Source: Burkholderia paludis (GTDB taxonomy: Bacteria > Pseudomonadota > Gammaproteobacteria > Burkholderiales > Burkholderiaceae). Taken from it: a stretch of DNA of 40,189 bases. This document shows, one piece after another, positions 16,997-28,389 of the stretch (the first letter of the stretch is position 1; the number at the start of each line of letters is the position of its first letter). The notes beneath the pieces are model-generated. The model had not been told where the DNA came from, ran no database searches, and worked only from the letters and a program-made list of their open reading frames with translations. The stretch is taken from contig NZ_JPGL01000080.1 of NCBI RefSeq assembly GCF_000732615.1, positions 1 through 40,189 of the forward strand, read 5' to 3'. The translations under genes and the position numbers were made by a program.

Positions 16997-18334
16997 ATGA
17001 CCACTCAGCCAACCGGCGCGATCGCCGCGCATCGCCTGTCGTCCACGCAACTCTCGTGCGAATTCGCGGATATCGCGCCGCTGCTCGATCCGACCGCGGC
17101 GGCGGCGGCCGCGAGCCGCTGCCACTACTGCTACGACGCGCCGTGCGTGCAGGCCTGCCCGACGCAGATCGACATCCCGAGCTTCATCCGCAAGATCGGC
17201 AACGGCAACCTGAAGGGCGCCGCGACCGACATCCTGTCGGCCAATCCGCTCGGCGGGATGTGTGCGCGCGTGTGCCCGACCGAGATCCTGTGCGAAGGCG
17301 CGTGCGTGCGCAATCACCAGGACGCGCAGCCCGTCGCGATCGGCGCGCTGCAGCGGCATGCGACCGACTGGGCGATGGAAACCGGCGCGGTGCGCTTCCG
17401 GCGCGCGGCCGACACGGGCCGCCACGTCGCGGTGGTCGGCGCGGGGCCGGCCGGGCTCGCGTGCGCGCACCGGCTCGCGCTCGCCGGGCACCGCGTCACG
17501 CTGTTCGACGCCCGCGCGAAGGCCGGCGGCCTCAACGAGTACGGGATCGCCGCGTACAAGACCGTCGACGATTTTGCGCAGCGGGAAGTCGAGTGGCTGC
17601 TGTCGGTCGGCGGGATCACGGTGAAGACGGGCGTTGCGCTCGGGCACGACGTCGCGCTCGCCGCGCTGCGCGAGCAGCATGACGCGGTGTTTCTCGCGAT
17701 GGGCCTCGGTGGCGTGCGTGCGCTCGCGATCGACGGCGAGCAGCTGGGCGGCGTGATGAACGCGGTCGACTTCATCGAGCAGGTGCGGCAGGCCGACGCG
17801 CTGGAGAACGTGCCGGTCGGGCGGCGCGTGGTCGTGATCGGCGGCGGCAATACGGCCATCGATGCGGCCGTGCAGAGCCGCAAGCTCGGCGCCGAGCGTG
17901 TGACGATGGTGTATCGGCGCGGCGTCGACGCGATGAGCGCGACGTGGGCCGAGCGCGAGTTCGCGCAGAAGAGCGGCGTCACGCTCGTCACGCACGCGAA
18001 GCCGGTGCGCATGACGGGCGCGAACGGGCAGGTGACGGGCGTGGAATTCGAGGCGGCGTCGGGCGAGCGTTTCGGCGTCGACGCCGACATGGTGCTGAAG
18101 GCGATCGGCCAGACGCTGGCGCCCGACGGCGTCAACGCCGCGTTGCTGACGGCGGACGGCGCGCGCATCGCGGTGGACGCGGACCTGCGCACCGCCTGGC
18201 CCGACGTGTGGGCCGGGGGCGACTGCGCGGCGACGGACGGCATCGACCTCACGGTGCAGGCCGTGCAGGACGGCAAGCGCGCGGCCGCGTCGATCGACGC
18301 GGCCCTCGCGCGGCGCGCCGTGAAAGCCGCGTGA
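16997..18334 (+). CDS. preT: NAD(P)H-dependent dihydropyrimidine dehydrogenase subunit PreT
   Basis: 445 residues. The N-terminal region binds two iron-sulfur clusters: cysteines 42/45/50/54 (CHYCYDAPCVQAC) and 89/93/99/103. An FAD motif VVGAGPAGLACAHRL (about 146-160) and an NAD(P)H motif VVVIGGGNTAIDAA (about 278-291) follow, as in glutamate synthase small subunits. PreT passes electrons from the nicotinamide cofactor to PreA, encoded 64 bp downstream, and the pair reduces uracil or thymine to the dihydropyrimidine. It corresponds to the N-terminal half of the single-chain eukaryotic enzyme. The ATG at 16997 has AAGGAA upstream. Confidence 0.93.
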   Translation: MTTQPTGAIAAHRLSSTQLSCEFADIAPLLDPTAAAAAASRCHYCYDAPCVQACPTQIDIPSFIRKIGNGNLKGAATDILSANPLGGMCARVCPTEILCEGACVRNHQDAQPVAIGALQRHATDWAMETGAVRFRRAADTGRHVAVVGAGPAGLACAHRLALAGHRVTLFDARAKAGGLNEYGIAAYKTVDDFAQREVEWLLSVGGITVKTGVALGHDVALAALREQHDAVFLAMGLGGVRALAIDGEQLGGVMNAVDFIEQVRQADALENVPVGRRVVVIGGGNTAIDAAVQSRKLGAERVTMVYRRGVDAMSATWAEREFAQKSGVTLVTHAKPVRMTGANGQVTGVEFEAASGERFGVDADMVLKAIGQTLAPDGVNAALLTADGARIAVDADLRTAWPDVWAGGDCAATDGIDLTVQAVQDGKRAAASIDAALARRAVKAA

Positions 18335-18398
18335 AGGCGCGACCCGCGCCACGCACCACGAGCACGACGATAGCGACCCCACTCTCACGGAGCCGATC

Positions 18399-19715
18399 AT
18401 GGCCGACCTTCGCTGCACCTTCGCGGGCATCACTTCGCCGAATCCGTTCTGGCTCGCGTCCGCGCCGCCGACCGACAAGGCCTACAACGTCAACCGCGCC
18501 TTCGAGGCGGGCTGGGGCGGGGTCGTCTGGAAGACGCTCGGGCTCGATCCGCACGTCGTCAACGTCAGTTCGCGCTACGGCGCCGTGCAGTGGAACGGCC
18601 AGCGCATTGCAGGGCTGAACAACATCGAGCTGATCACCGACCGTCCGCTCGACGTGAACCTGAGAGAGATCGCGCAGGTGAAGCGCGACTGGCCGGATCG
18701 TGCGCTGATCGTGTCGCTGATGGTGCCGTGCAACGAGCGCGACTGGAAATGGATCCTGCCGCTGGTCGAGGATACCGGCGCCGACGCGGTCGAGCTGAAC
18801 TTCGGCTGCCCGCACGGCATGAGCGAGCGCGGAATGGGCGCGGCGGTCGGGCAGGTACCCGAATACGTCGAGATGGTCACGCGCTGGGTGAAGGAAGGCA
18901 CGAAGCTGCCGTGTCTCGTGAAGCTCACGCCGAACATCAGCGACATCCGGATGGGGTCGCGCGCGGCCTTCAAGGGCGGTGCGGACGGCGTGTCGCTGAT
19001 CAACACGATCAACTCGATCGTCGCGGTCGATCTCGACCACATGGCGCCGATGCCGACCGTCGACGGCAAGGGTACGCACGGCGGCTATTGCGGCCCGGCG
19101 GTCAAGCCGATCGCGCTGAACATGGTCGCGGAAATCGCGCGCGACCCGGAAACGCCGAACCTGCCGATCTCGGGCATCGGCGGCATCTCGACGTGGCGCG
19201 ATGCGGCCGAGTTCATGGTGCTCGGCGCCGGCAGCGTGCAGGTGTGCACTGCCGCGATGCATTACGGGTTCCGGATCGTGTCGGATCTCGCCGACGGCTT
19301 GTCGAACTGGATGGACGAGAAGGGCTATGCGACGCTCGACGACGTGCGCGGCCGCGCGGTGCCGAACGTGACCGACTGGAAATACCTGAACCTGAAGTAC
19401 GACATCAAGGCGCGCATCGACCAGGACCGCTGCATCCAGTGCGGGCTGTGCCATATCGCATGCGAGGACACGTCGCACCAGGCGATTACGCGCGAGAAGG
19501 ATGGCGTGCGGCATTTCGAAGTGGTCGATGCCGAATGCGTCGGGTGCAATCTTTGCATGCACGTGTGTCCGGTCGAGCAATGCATCACGATGGAGCGTGT
19601 GGATTCGGGCGACTACGCGAACTGGACCACGCATCCGAACAATCCGGCGAGTGCGGATGGCGGTGCGGGCGGCAGCACGGCGGCGTCGCCCGGAACGCAC
19701 GCGAAGGCGGCCTGA
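18399..19715 (+). CDS. preA: Dihydropyrimidine dehydrogenase subunit PreA
   Basis: 438 residues. A dihydroorotate-dehydrogenase-like TIM barrel binding FMN (about 1-320) contains NFGCPHGMSERGMG, KLTPNISDI, THGGYCGPAVKPIAL and ISGIGGIST. The C-terminal ferredoxin part carries two 4Fe-4S sites: cysteines 345/348/351/355 (CIQCGLCHIAC) and 380/383/386/390 (CVGCNLCMHVC). It is the catalytic partner of PreT in uracil/thymine reduction. In the loop after GMSERGMG the residues are AAVGQ, whereas the mammalian enzyme as I recall it has ACGQ with the catalytic Cys. The glycine/serine-rich tail after residue 405 is probably disordered. Confidence 0.94.
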   Translation: MADLRCTFAGITSPNPFWLASAPPTDKAYNVNRAFEAGWGGVVWKTLGLDPHVVNVSSRYGAVQWNGQRIAGLNNIELITDRPLDVNLREIAQVKRDWPDRALIVSLMVPCNERDWKWILPLVEDTGADAVELNFGCPHGMSERGMGAAVGQVPEYVEMVTRWVKEGTKLPCLVKLTPNISDIRMGSRAAFKGGADGVSLINTINSIVAVDLDHMAPMPTVDGKGTHGGYCGPAVKPIALNMVAEIARDPETPNLPISGIGGISTWRDAAEFMVLGAGSVQVCTAAMHYGFRIVSDLADGLSNWMDEKGYATLDDVRGRAVPNVTDWKYLNLKYDIKARIDQDRCIQCGLCHIACEDTSHQAITREKDGVRHFEVVDAECVGCNLCMHVCPVEQCITMERVDSGDYANWTTHPNNPASADGGAGGSTAASPGTHAKAA

Positions 19716-19728
19716 CCGGCGTGCGGCG

Positions 19729-19801
19729 CGCGGGGTGTCCCGCGTCGCCGCTTTTTCGTGACCCGGGGCCGGCATCGCAGGATGCCGGCGCCGACGTTTT
19801 T
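19729..19801 (+). terminator. Two hairpins with T-tracts between preA and the permease gene
   Basis: Hairpin 1 is CGCGGG/CCCGCG (19729-19734 / 19739-19744), followed 7 nt later by TTTTT (19752-19756). Hairpin 2 is GCCGGCATC/GATGCCGGC (19768-19776 / 19781-19789) with loop GCAG, followed 7 nt later by TTTTT (19797-19801). They lie inside an operon gap. The distance from stem to T-tract is longer than in a canonical terminator, so partial termination or RNA processing is more likely than a full stop. Confidence 0.4.
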
Positions 19802-19816
19802 CGTGGAGTGCGATCG

Positions 19817-21325
19817 ATGACATCCGCAGCGAATCCCGCCGATCCCGACAGCGCCGCGGCGCACGGCGGCAGCCTCTACAACGACGACCTCGCGCCGACG
19901 ACGCCGGCGCAGCGCACGTGGAAGTGGTATCACTTCGCGGCGCTGTGGGTCGGGATGGTGATGAACATCGCGTCGTACATGCTCGCGGCCGGGTTGATCC
20001 AGGAGGGGATGTCGCCGTGGCAGGCGGTGCTGACGGTGCTGCTCGGCAACCTGATCGTGCTCGTGCCGATGCTGCTGATCGGCCACGCGGGCGCGAAGCA
20101 CGGGATTCCGTACGCGGTGCTCGTGCGCGCATCGTTCGGCACGCAGGGCGCGAAGCTGCCGGCGCTGCTGCGCGCGATCGTCGCGTGCGGCTGGTACGGC
20201 ATCCAGACCTGGCTCGGCGGCAGCGCGATCTACACGCTGCTGAACATCCTGACCGGCAACGCGCTGCATGGCGCGGCGCTGCCGCTCGTCGGCATCTCGT
20301 TCGGGCAGCTCGCGTGCTTCCTCGTGTTCTGGGCGCTGCAGCTCTACTTCATCTGGCACGGCACCGATTCGATCCGCTGGCTCGAGAGCTGGTCGGCGCC
20401 GATCAAGGTCGTGATGTGCGTGGCGCTCGTCTGGTGGGCGACGTCGAAGGCGGGCGGGTTCGGCTCGATGCTGTCGGCGCCTTCGCAGTTCGCGGCCGGC
20501 GGCAAGAAGGCCGGACTGTTCTGGGCGACCTTCTGGCCGGGGCTGACCGCGATGGTGGGCTTCTGGGCGACGCTTGCGCTGAACATCCCCGACTTCACGC
20601 GCTTCGCGCATTCGCAGCGCGACCAGGTGATCGGGCAGTCGATCGGGCTGCCGCTGCCGATGGCGCTGCTGTCGGTGGTGTCCGTCGTCGTGACGTCCGC
20701 GACGGTCGTGATCTACGGCAACGCGATCTGGGACCCGATCGACCTGACGAGCCGCATGACGGGTGTCGGCGTGGGCGTCGCGCTCGTGATCCTGACGCTC
20801 GACACGATGTGCTGCAACCTCGCCGCGAATCTCGTCGGCCCCGCGTACGATTTCTCGAGCCTGTGGCCGAAGGCGATCTCGTACCGCACGGGCGGGATGA
20901 TCACCGCGACGATCGCGATCGCGATGATGCCGTGGAAGATCCTCGCGACGACGGACGGCTACATCTTCACCTGGCTCGTCGGCTATTCGGCGCTGCTGGG
21001 GCCGGTGGCGGGGATCCTGATGGTCGACTACTTCCTGATTCGCGGCACGCGGCTCGATACGCGCGCGCTGTTCGACGCGCGCGGCGGCTTCAGCTATGCG
21101 CGCGGGTGGAACCCGGCCGCGCTGGCCGCGCTCGCGGCCGGCGTGCTGCCGAACCTGCCCGGTTTCCTGCACACGGCCTTTCCGGCGTCGTTCCCGAACG
21201 TGCCGGCGTTCTTCAACACGCTTTACACGTACGCGTGGTTCGTCGGCCTCGTGCTGGCATCGGGCGTGTACGGCACCTGGATGAAGTGGCGCGCCGGACA
21301 GCGCGCGCAGATCGCGAGCGCATGA
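19817..21325 (+). CDS. NCS1-family nucleobase:cation symporter
   Basis: 502 residues from the ATG at 19817; the frame extends far upstream inside preA, but only this start follows a GGAG. About 12 hydrophobic segments, the N-terminal YNDDLAPTTPAQRTWKWYHF before the first membrane span, and the NIPDFTRFAHSQRDQ loop identify the NCS1 family (Mhp1, allantoin/uracil/cytosine permeases). It is an inner-membrane symporter driven by H+ or Na+. Its place between preA and dihydropyrimidinase suggests uptake of uracil, thymine, dihydropyrimidines or hydantoins; the exact substrate cannot be read. Two hairpins precede the gene. Confidence 0.9.
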   Translation: MTSAANPADPDSAAAHGGSLYNDDLAPTTPAQRTWKWYHFAALWVGMVMNIASYMLAAGLIQEGMSPWQAVLTVLLGNLIVLVPMLLIGHAGAKHGIPYAVLVRASFGTQGAKLPALLRAIVACGWYGIQTWLGGSAIYTLLNILTGNALHGAALPLVGISFGQLACFLVFWALQLYFIWHGTDSIRWLESWSAPIKVVMCVALVWWATSKAGGFGSMLSAPSQFAAGGKKAGLFWATFWPGLTAMVGFWATLALNIPDFTRFAHSQRDQVIGQSIGLPLPMALLSVVSVVVTSATVVIYGNAIWDPIDLTSRMTGVGVGVALVILTLDTMCCNLAANLVGPAYDFSSLWPKAISYRTGGMITATIAIAMMPWKILATTDGYIFTWLVGYSALLGPVAGILMVDYFLIRGTRLDTRALFDARGGFSYARGWNPAALAALAAGVLPNLPGFLHTAFPASFPNVPAFFNTLYTYAWFVGLVLASGVYGTWMKWRAGQRAQIASA

Positions 21326-21386
21326 CCGGCGTGATGCATGCGACGCGAGTGATGCGGCACCCGACAGTCAACGAGGAGGCAACCAA

Positions 21387-22844
<1,458 letters not shown>

Positions 22845-22862
22845 GCGGCGCGGGGGGAGTGC

Positions 22863-22890
22863 GGGGCGTGCCGTGCATGCGGCACGCCCC
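22863..22890 (+). terminator. Strong hairpin after dihydropyrimidinase
   Basis: GGGGCGTGCC (22863-22872) and GGCACGCCCC (22881-22890) form a perfect 10-bp stem 19 bp after the stop codon. No T-tract follows, so termination may need Rho or be partial. The rest of the gap up to 23100 contains a T8 run near 22975 but no clear promoter. Confidence 0.55.
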
Positions 22891-23100
22891 GTTGGCGTTC
22901 CTGCCAGGTGTGCATGATCGTCGATCGGGCCGATGAAGCATAAAAGGAAACAGTCGACGGAATTGGCGGCAACGTTTTTTTTCGGCGTTGCGGGGGGACG
23001 TATCGAGCGGGTAACATCCACCCACCCTGTCGCACGGGAGACGTCCGCGGGCTTCGGGCCACGCTCCGGACACGTTCAAATAGTGAGAAAGGAGCACACG

Positions 23101-24375
23101 GTGGATGTCCTGCGCAGTCTCATTGGTATGGTGTCCTTGATATTGGTTGCCTATCTGCTGTCGAACAACCGGCGCGCAGTGAGCGGCCGGACCCTGATCG
23201 CCGCGCTGTGCACGCAACTCGCGGTCGGTGCGCTGGTGCTGTTCGTGCCGCCGGGCCGCGCGGCGCTGGCGGCGGCCGCGAACGGCGTCAACCGCGTGCT
23301 CGACATGGGCAATCACGGCATCGCGTTCGTGTTCGGCGGGCTGGTCGACAGCCGCATGTTCCAGCTGTTCGGCGACGGCGGCTTCGTGTTCGGCCTGCGC
23401 GTGCTGCCGATGATCATCTTCGTGACCGCGCTGATCGCGGTGCTGTACTACGTCGGCGTGATGAAGTGGATCGTCGCGATTCTCGGCGCGGGGCTCGCGA
23501 AGCTGCTCGGCGTGAGCCGCATCGAGGCATGCTCGGCCGTCGCGACGATCTTTCTCGGACAGAGCGAGATGCCCGCGCTCGTGAAGCCGTTCGTGCGGAA
23601 CATGACGAGCGCCGAGATCTTCACGGTGATGGCGAGCGGCATGGCGTCGGTCGCGGGCTCCGTGCTGGTCGGCTATGCCGGCCTCGGCGTGAAGATGGAA
23701 TACCTGCTCGCCGCGTCGTTCATGGCGGTGCCGGGCGGACTGCTGTTCGGCAAGCTGCTGTTTCCGACCGTCGAGCCGAGCCGCATCGTGGTCGACGGTC
23801 TCGATTTCGACGACAAGCGGGCCGCCAACGTGATCGAGGCGGCGGCGTCCGGCGCGTCGGTCGGCCTGCGCATCGCGATCAACGTCGGCGCGATGCTGAT
23901 CGCATTCGTGGGGCTCATCGCGCTGATGAACCTGATCGTCGGCGGCGTGGCCGCGTTCGCGGGCTTTCCGCAGGTCACGCTGGTGGACATCATCGGGCAC
24001 CTGTTCGCGCCGCTCGCATGGATCATCGGCGTGCCGTGGCACGACGCGGCGCTCGCCGGCAACTTCATCGGCGAGAAGCTGATCTTCAACGAGTTCGTCG
24101 CGTACGGCGACCTGTCGCCTTACCTGAAGGGCGGCGCGCACGCCGCCGCGGCCGGCCTGCAGGTGCTCGACCCGAAGACGCTCGCGATCGTGTCGTTCGC
24201 GCTGTGCGGCTTCGCGAATTTCTCGTCGATCGCGATTCTCGCGGGCGGGTTCAGCGCGGTCGCGCCCGAGCGCCGTTCGGAAGTCGCGCGGCACGGCTTC
24301 CGGGCGCTGACGGCCGCGACGCTGTCGAACCTGATGAGCGCCGCGATCGCGGGCCTGTTCTTCTCGCTGCATTGA
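23101..24375 (+). CDS. nupC: CNT-family (NupC-like) nucleoside transporter
   Basis: 424 residues if started at the GTG at 23101, which follows AAAGGAG by seven bases; the upstream ATG at 22933 would add a polar stretch with no similarity to the family. Hydrophobic segments cover most of the protein, and typical concentrative nucleoside transporter motifs are present: GDGGFVFGLRVLPMIIF, FLGQSEMPALVKPF, MASVAGSVLVGYA, GEKLIFNEFVAY and CGFANFSSIAI. It sits in the inner membrane and imports nucleosides with H+ or Na+. Thymidine phosphorylase and cytidine deaminase follow directly, so pyrimidine nucleosides are the likely cargo. Confidence 0.9.
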   Translation: MDVLRSLIGMVSLILVAYLLSNNRRAVSGRTLIAALCTQLAVGALVLFVPPGRAALAAAANGVNRVLDMGNHGIAFVFGGLVDSRMFQLFGDGGFVFGLRVLPMIIFVTALIAVLYYVGVMKWIVAILGAGLAKLLGVSRIEACSAVATIFLGQSEMPALVKPFVRNMTSAEIFTVMASGMASVAGSVLVGYAGLGVKMEYLLAASFMAVPGGLLFGKLLFPTVEPSRIVVDGLDFDDKRAANVIEAAASGASVGLRIAINVGAMLIAFVGLIALMNLIVGGVAAFAGFPQVTLVDIIGHLFAPLAWIIGVPWHDAALAGNFIGEKLIFNEFVAYGDLSPYLKGGAHAAAAGLQVLDPKTLAIVSFALCGFANFSSIAILAGGFSAVAPERRSEVARHGFRALTAATLSNLMSAAIAGLFFSLH

Positions 24376-24413
24376 GCGCGCGGCGCCCACCGACCGATCG
24401 AGGAGCGGCAACG

Positions 24414-25730
<1,317 letters not shown>

Positions 25731-25827
25731 CCGGCCGCCGTTTCATTCACCTGCTCATGACGCGCGTCGCGACTCCGCCGGGACGCGTCGCGTCGATGCA
25801 CCCGGACACACTCATGGAGGCCCACGC

Positions 25828-26220
25828 ATGATGGAACGCAACGCACTGATCGAACAGGCCAAGGCGGCGCGCGAACGCGCGTATGCGCCGTATTCGCGGT
25901 TCAGGGTCGGCGCGGCGCTGCTGGCGCACGACGGGACGGTTTTTCACGGCTGCAACGTCGAGAATGCGTCGTACGGCCTGTGCAATTGCGCGGAACGCAC
26001 GGCGATGTTCTCGGCCATCGCGGCCGGCTATCGTCCGGGGGATTTTGCGCGGCTTGCCGTCGTCGGCGACACGGACGGGCCGATCGCGCCGTGCGGCGCG
26101 TGCCGTCAGGTAATCATCGAGATCGGCACGCCCGACCTGGAAGTGATCCTGGGCAACCTGGCAGGCGCGCTCGAGGTGACGACGGCGCACGCGTTGCTGC
26201 CCGGCGCGTTCCGGCTCTAG
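25828..26220 (+). CDS. cdd: Cytidine deaminase
   Basis: 130 residues, a homotetrameric-type (short) cytidine deaminase. Zinc ligands C54, C89 and C92 and the proton shuttle E56 are seen in NCAERTA and PCGACRQ; YAPYSRFRVGAAL and CNVENASYG bind the nucleoside. The ATG at 25828 has GGAGG seven bases upstream; the next codon is also ATG. It deaminates cytidine and deoxycytidine to uridine and deoxyuridine, supplying substrate to the phosphorylase step. Last gene of the nucleoside operon, 97 bp behind deoA, convergent with the Rieske oxygenase gene. Confidence 0.93.
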   Translation: MMERNALIEQAKAARERAYAPYSRFRVGAALLAHDGTVFHGCNVENASYGLCNCAERTAMFSAIAAGYRPGDFARLAVVGDTDGPIAPCGACRQVIIEIGTPDLEVILGNLAGALEVTTAHALLPGAFRL

Positions 26221-26254
26221 CGGCAGCCTTGTCGCATGCGGCGGGCCGCGTGCA

Positions 26255-27370
26255 TCACGTGTCGTCGCGCGCCGCGTGGATCGGGATCACCGTGCGCGCG
26301 CCGCACTGGCGCAGCAGGTCGCGCAACTCGTTGATGACCGGAAACACCTCGTGGTTCCAGTCGGCGCCCTGCCGGTCGTGCGCTTCCTGCTCGCGTTCGA
26401 CGATCCAGCGATCCTCGCGGAAGATGCGCTCGGTGAACCACACGAGCAGCGGCCATGCGAGATCGAGCGCGAACGGTATGCCGGGACGGTGGATCGACAG
26501 GAGTCCGAAGGTGCGGTTGGTGCGTTGCTCGGCGTCGAGCGGCACGTAGACGATCCACAGGTCCATCACGAGCGTGCCTTCGCTCGAGCGGATCTGCAGC
26601 GTCTGGTACGGATAGCCGGTGCGCACCGTCATCACGCTCTTGTCCGACTGCTCGCCCGGCTTCTTGCTCGCGCCGAAGACCAGCGCCTCGCCGACCGGCT
26701 GCTTGCCTTCCATCCGCGCGAACGTGTAGTCGACCTCGACCCAGTCGTCGCCGCGGCGCCGGCCCACCGAACGCGCACGCATCTGCCCCATCTGCTTGCG
26801 ATGCAGGAACTGATGGTTCATGTCCATCAGGTTCTCGTGCATGAACGAGTAGTGGCACTTGACCTCGCGGCCGAAGCGGCGCGTCTTGAACGCGCGGTCG
26901 TCCGCCGATTCGAGCGCGGGGAACGGGCGCGTGTCGGCGAGCGCCGCATCGCCCGGGAACACGAAGATCAGCCCGTGCGCTTCGCGGCACGGATACGCGC
27001 GCACGCCGTTGGGCAAGCGCTCGCGGCCGAGGTAGGGCACGTCGACGCAACGGCCGCTGTCGCACGCATAGGTCCAGCCGTGATAGCAGCAGCGCAGCGT
27101 CTCGCCGCTCACGACGCCCGCATGCAGCGGCACCTGGCGGTGCGCGCAACGATCCTCGAGCGCGTATACGGCGCCGGACTCGGTGCGCACGAGCACGATC
27201 GGATCGCCGGCGAAGCGCACGCCGAGCGTCTTGCCGCGCTTCAGTTCGCGCGACCAGGCGAGCGGGTACCAGTGATCGGGATGAATGGGCACCCGGCGCA
27301 GGTCGCGCGCGACTGCGCCGGAGGCGGGTTCTCCGAGGGTACCGCCGTCTGGGAAGGGCATGGCGCGCAT
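26255..27370 (-). CDS. Rieske 2Fe-2S ring-hydroxylating oxygenase, alpha subunit type
   Basis: 371 residues from the ATG complementary to 27368-27370, with GGAGG eight bases upstream. An N-terminal Rieske domain (about 30-140) binds 2Fe-2S through C75/H77 (RCAHRQVPLHAG) and C94/H97 (CCYHGWTY). The catalytic domain has the mononuclear iron motif NLMDMNHQFLHRKQMGQ around residues 175-195 with two His ligands. It resembles the vanillate/phthalate-type oxygenases that act as homotrimers with a separate reductase. No reductase or ferredoxin gene is next to it, so the electron donor must come from elsewhere. The substrate is unknown. It is convergent with cdd and not obviously part of the pyrimidine pathway. 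Confidence 0.87.
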   Translation of the reverse strand: MRAMPFPDGGTLGEPASGAVARDLRRVPIHPDHWYPLAWSRELKRGKTLGVRFAGDPIVLVRTESGAVYALEDRCAHRQVPLHAGVVSGETLRCCYHGWTYACDSGRCVDVPYLGRERLPNGVRAYPCREAHGLIFVFPGDAALADTRPFPALESADDRAFKTRRFGREVKCHYSFMHENLMDMNHQFLHRKQMGQMRARSVGRRRGDDWVEVDYTFARMEGKQPVGEALVFGASKKPGEQSDKSVMTVRTGYPYQTLQIRSSEGTLVMDLWIVYVPLDAEQRTNRTFGLLSIHRPGIPFALDLAWPLLVWFTERIFREDRWIVEREQEAHDRQGADWNHEVFPVINELRDLLRQCGARTVIPIHAARDDT

Positions 27371-27584
27371 GCGTGACGCCTCCGGGCTGGACTGGGATTC
27401 CGGGCGCCGCACGATGCGGCGGGGATCTGGAGAAGTCTACGCGAAGTTACCCGTCGCGGCAGGCGCGATGCGGGTTTGCCCCGGCACGGCGGCCGGGGTT
27501 TCGTTGATGCAGCGCAAATCCGGCCGAAGGCCGTGCATGCCGGCCGTGCGGCGGGCGGGGGCCCGTCGCGCGACCGCTTGCCGG

Positions 27585-28328
27585 TCACGAGCGCGCTTCG
27601 CGCCACAGCACGGCGTCGGTGCGGTACAGCGCGGGGAAGTACTGCTTCAGCCCGGCGATCTTCGGCATGTCGTTGTAGGCGATGTACGGTGCATCGGGAT
27701 GCAGTTCGAGGTAGTTCTGGTGATAGCCTTCGGCCGCGTAGAACCCCTTGTAGTCCTCGACGCGCGTGACGACGGGCGCCGGAAACACATGCGCGGCGCC
27801 GAGCTGCGCGATGTACGCGGTGGCGACCGCGCGTTGCCGCGCGGTGGTCGGGAAGATCGCGGACCGGTACTGCGGCCCTTCGTCGGGGCCTTGCCGGTTG
27901 AGCTCGGTCGGATTGTGCGCCACCGAGAAGAACACCTGCAGCAGCCGGCCGTACGTGATCTGCGTCGGGTCGTAGACGATGCGAACCGATTCCGCGTGCC
28001 CTGTCAGCCCCGAGCCGACGAGCGCATAGTGCGCGGTTTCGGACGCGCCGCCGGCATAGCCGGCCGTGACCTGCTTCACGCCCTTCACGTGCTCGAACAC
28101 GCCCTGCACGCCCCAGAAGCAGCCGCCGGCGAACACGGCCGTCTCGTCGTGCGACGTGCCGGGCGTTTCGTCGAGCGTCGGCGCGGGTACGGTGCGCATC
28201 GGCTCGGCGGACTGGACGACATGCTGGTAGCCGAAGGCGGCGGCGGCCGCGAGGGCGACGGCGCCGATGCGGCGCAGCAGTGCGGCGCGCCGTCGCGGCG
28301 CGCGATCGCGGGTGGGTGTCGGATTCAT
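27585..28328 (-). CDS. msrA: Peptide methionine sulfoxide reductase MsrA, exported
   Basis: 247 residues from the ATG complementary to 28326-28328, with AAGGAG upstream. An arginine-rich N-terminus followed by a hydrophobic stretch (about 20-40) ending QSA|E is a signal peptide or membrane anchor, so the enzyme should work in the envelope. The MsrA active site GGCFWG carries the catalytic C70, followed by GYAGG, and EGYHQNYLE supplies conserved residues. It reduces methionine-S-sulfoxide in proteins. It is last in a minus-strand operon with msrB and dipZ; DipZ would bring the reducing power across the membrane. Confidence 0.93.
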   Translation of the reverse strand: MNPTPTRDRAPRRRAALLRRIGAVALAAAAAFGYQHVVQSAEPMRTVPAPTLDETPGTSHDETAVFAGGCFWGVQGVFEHVKGVKQVTAGYAGGASETAHYALVGSGLTGHAESVRIVYDPTQITYGRLLQVFFSVAHNPTELNRQGPDEGPQYRSAIFPTTARQRAVATAYIAQLGAAHVFPAPVVTRVEDYKGFYAAEGYHQNYLELHPDAPYIAYNDMPKIAGLKQYFPALYRTDAVLWREARS

Positions 28329-28389
28329 CGTGGGCTCCTTCTGAAACGATTGGGGGAGGACGGCGGTCGGGCCGCGGCGGCGCGTGCGT

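Noticed and set aside
22933..23100. ATG start 168 bp upstream for the nucleoside transporter
   Set aside because: The extra residues are polar and unlike the family; the GTG at 23101 follows AAAGGAG at ideal spacing.
26255..27370. Rieske oxygenase as a step of pyrimidine degradation
   Set aside because: It is convergent, lacks a reductase partner, and the reductive pathway needs no oxygenase; adjacency alone does not support it.
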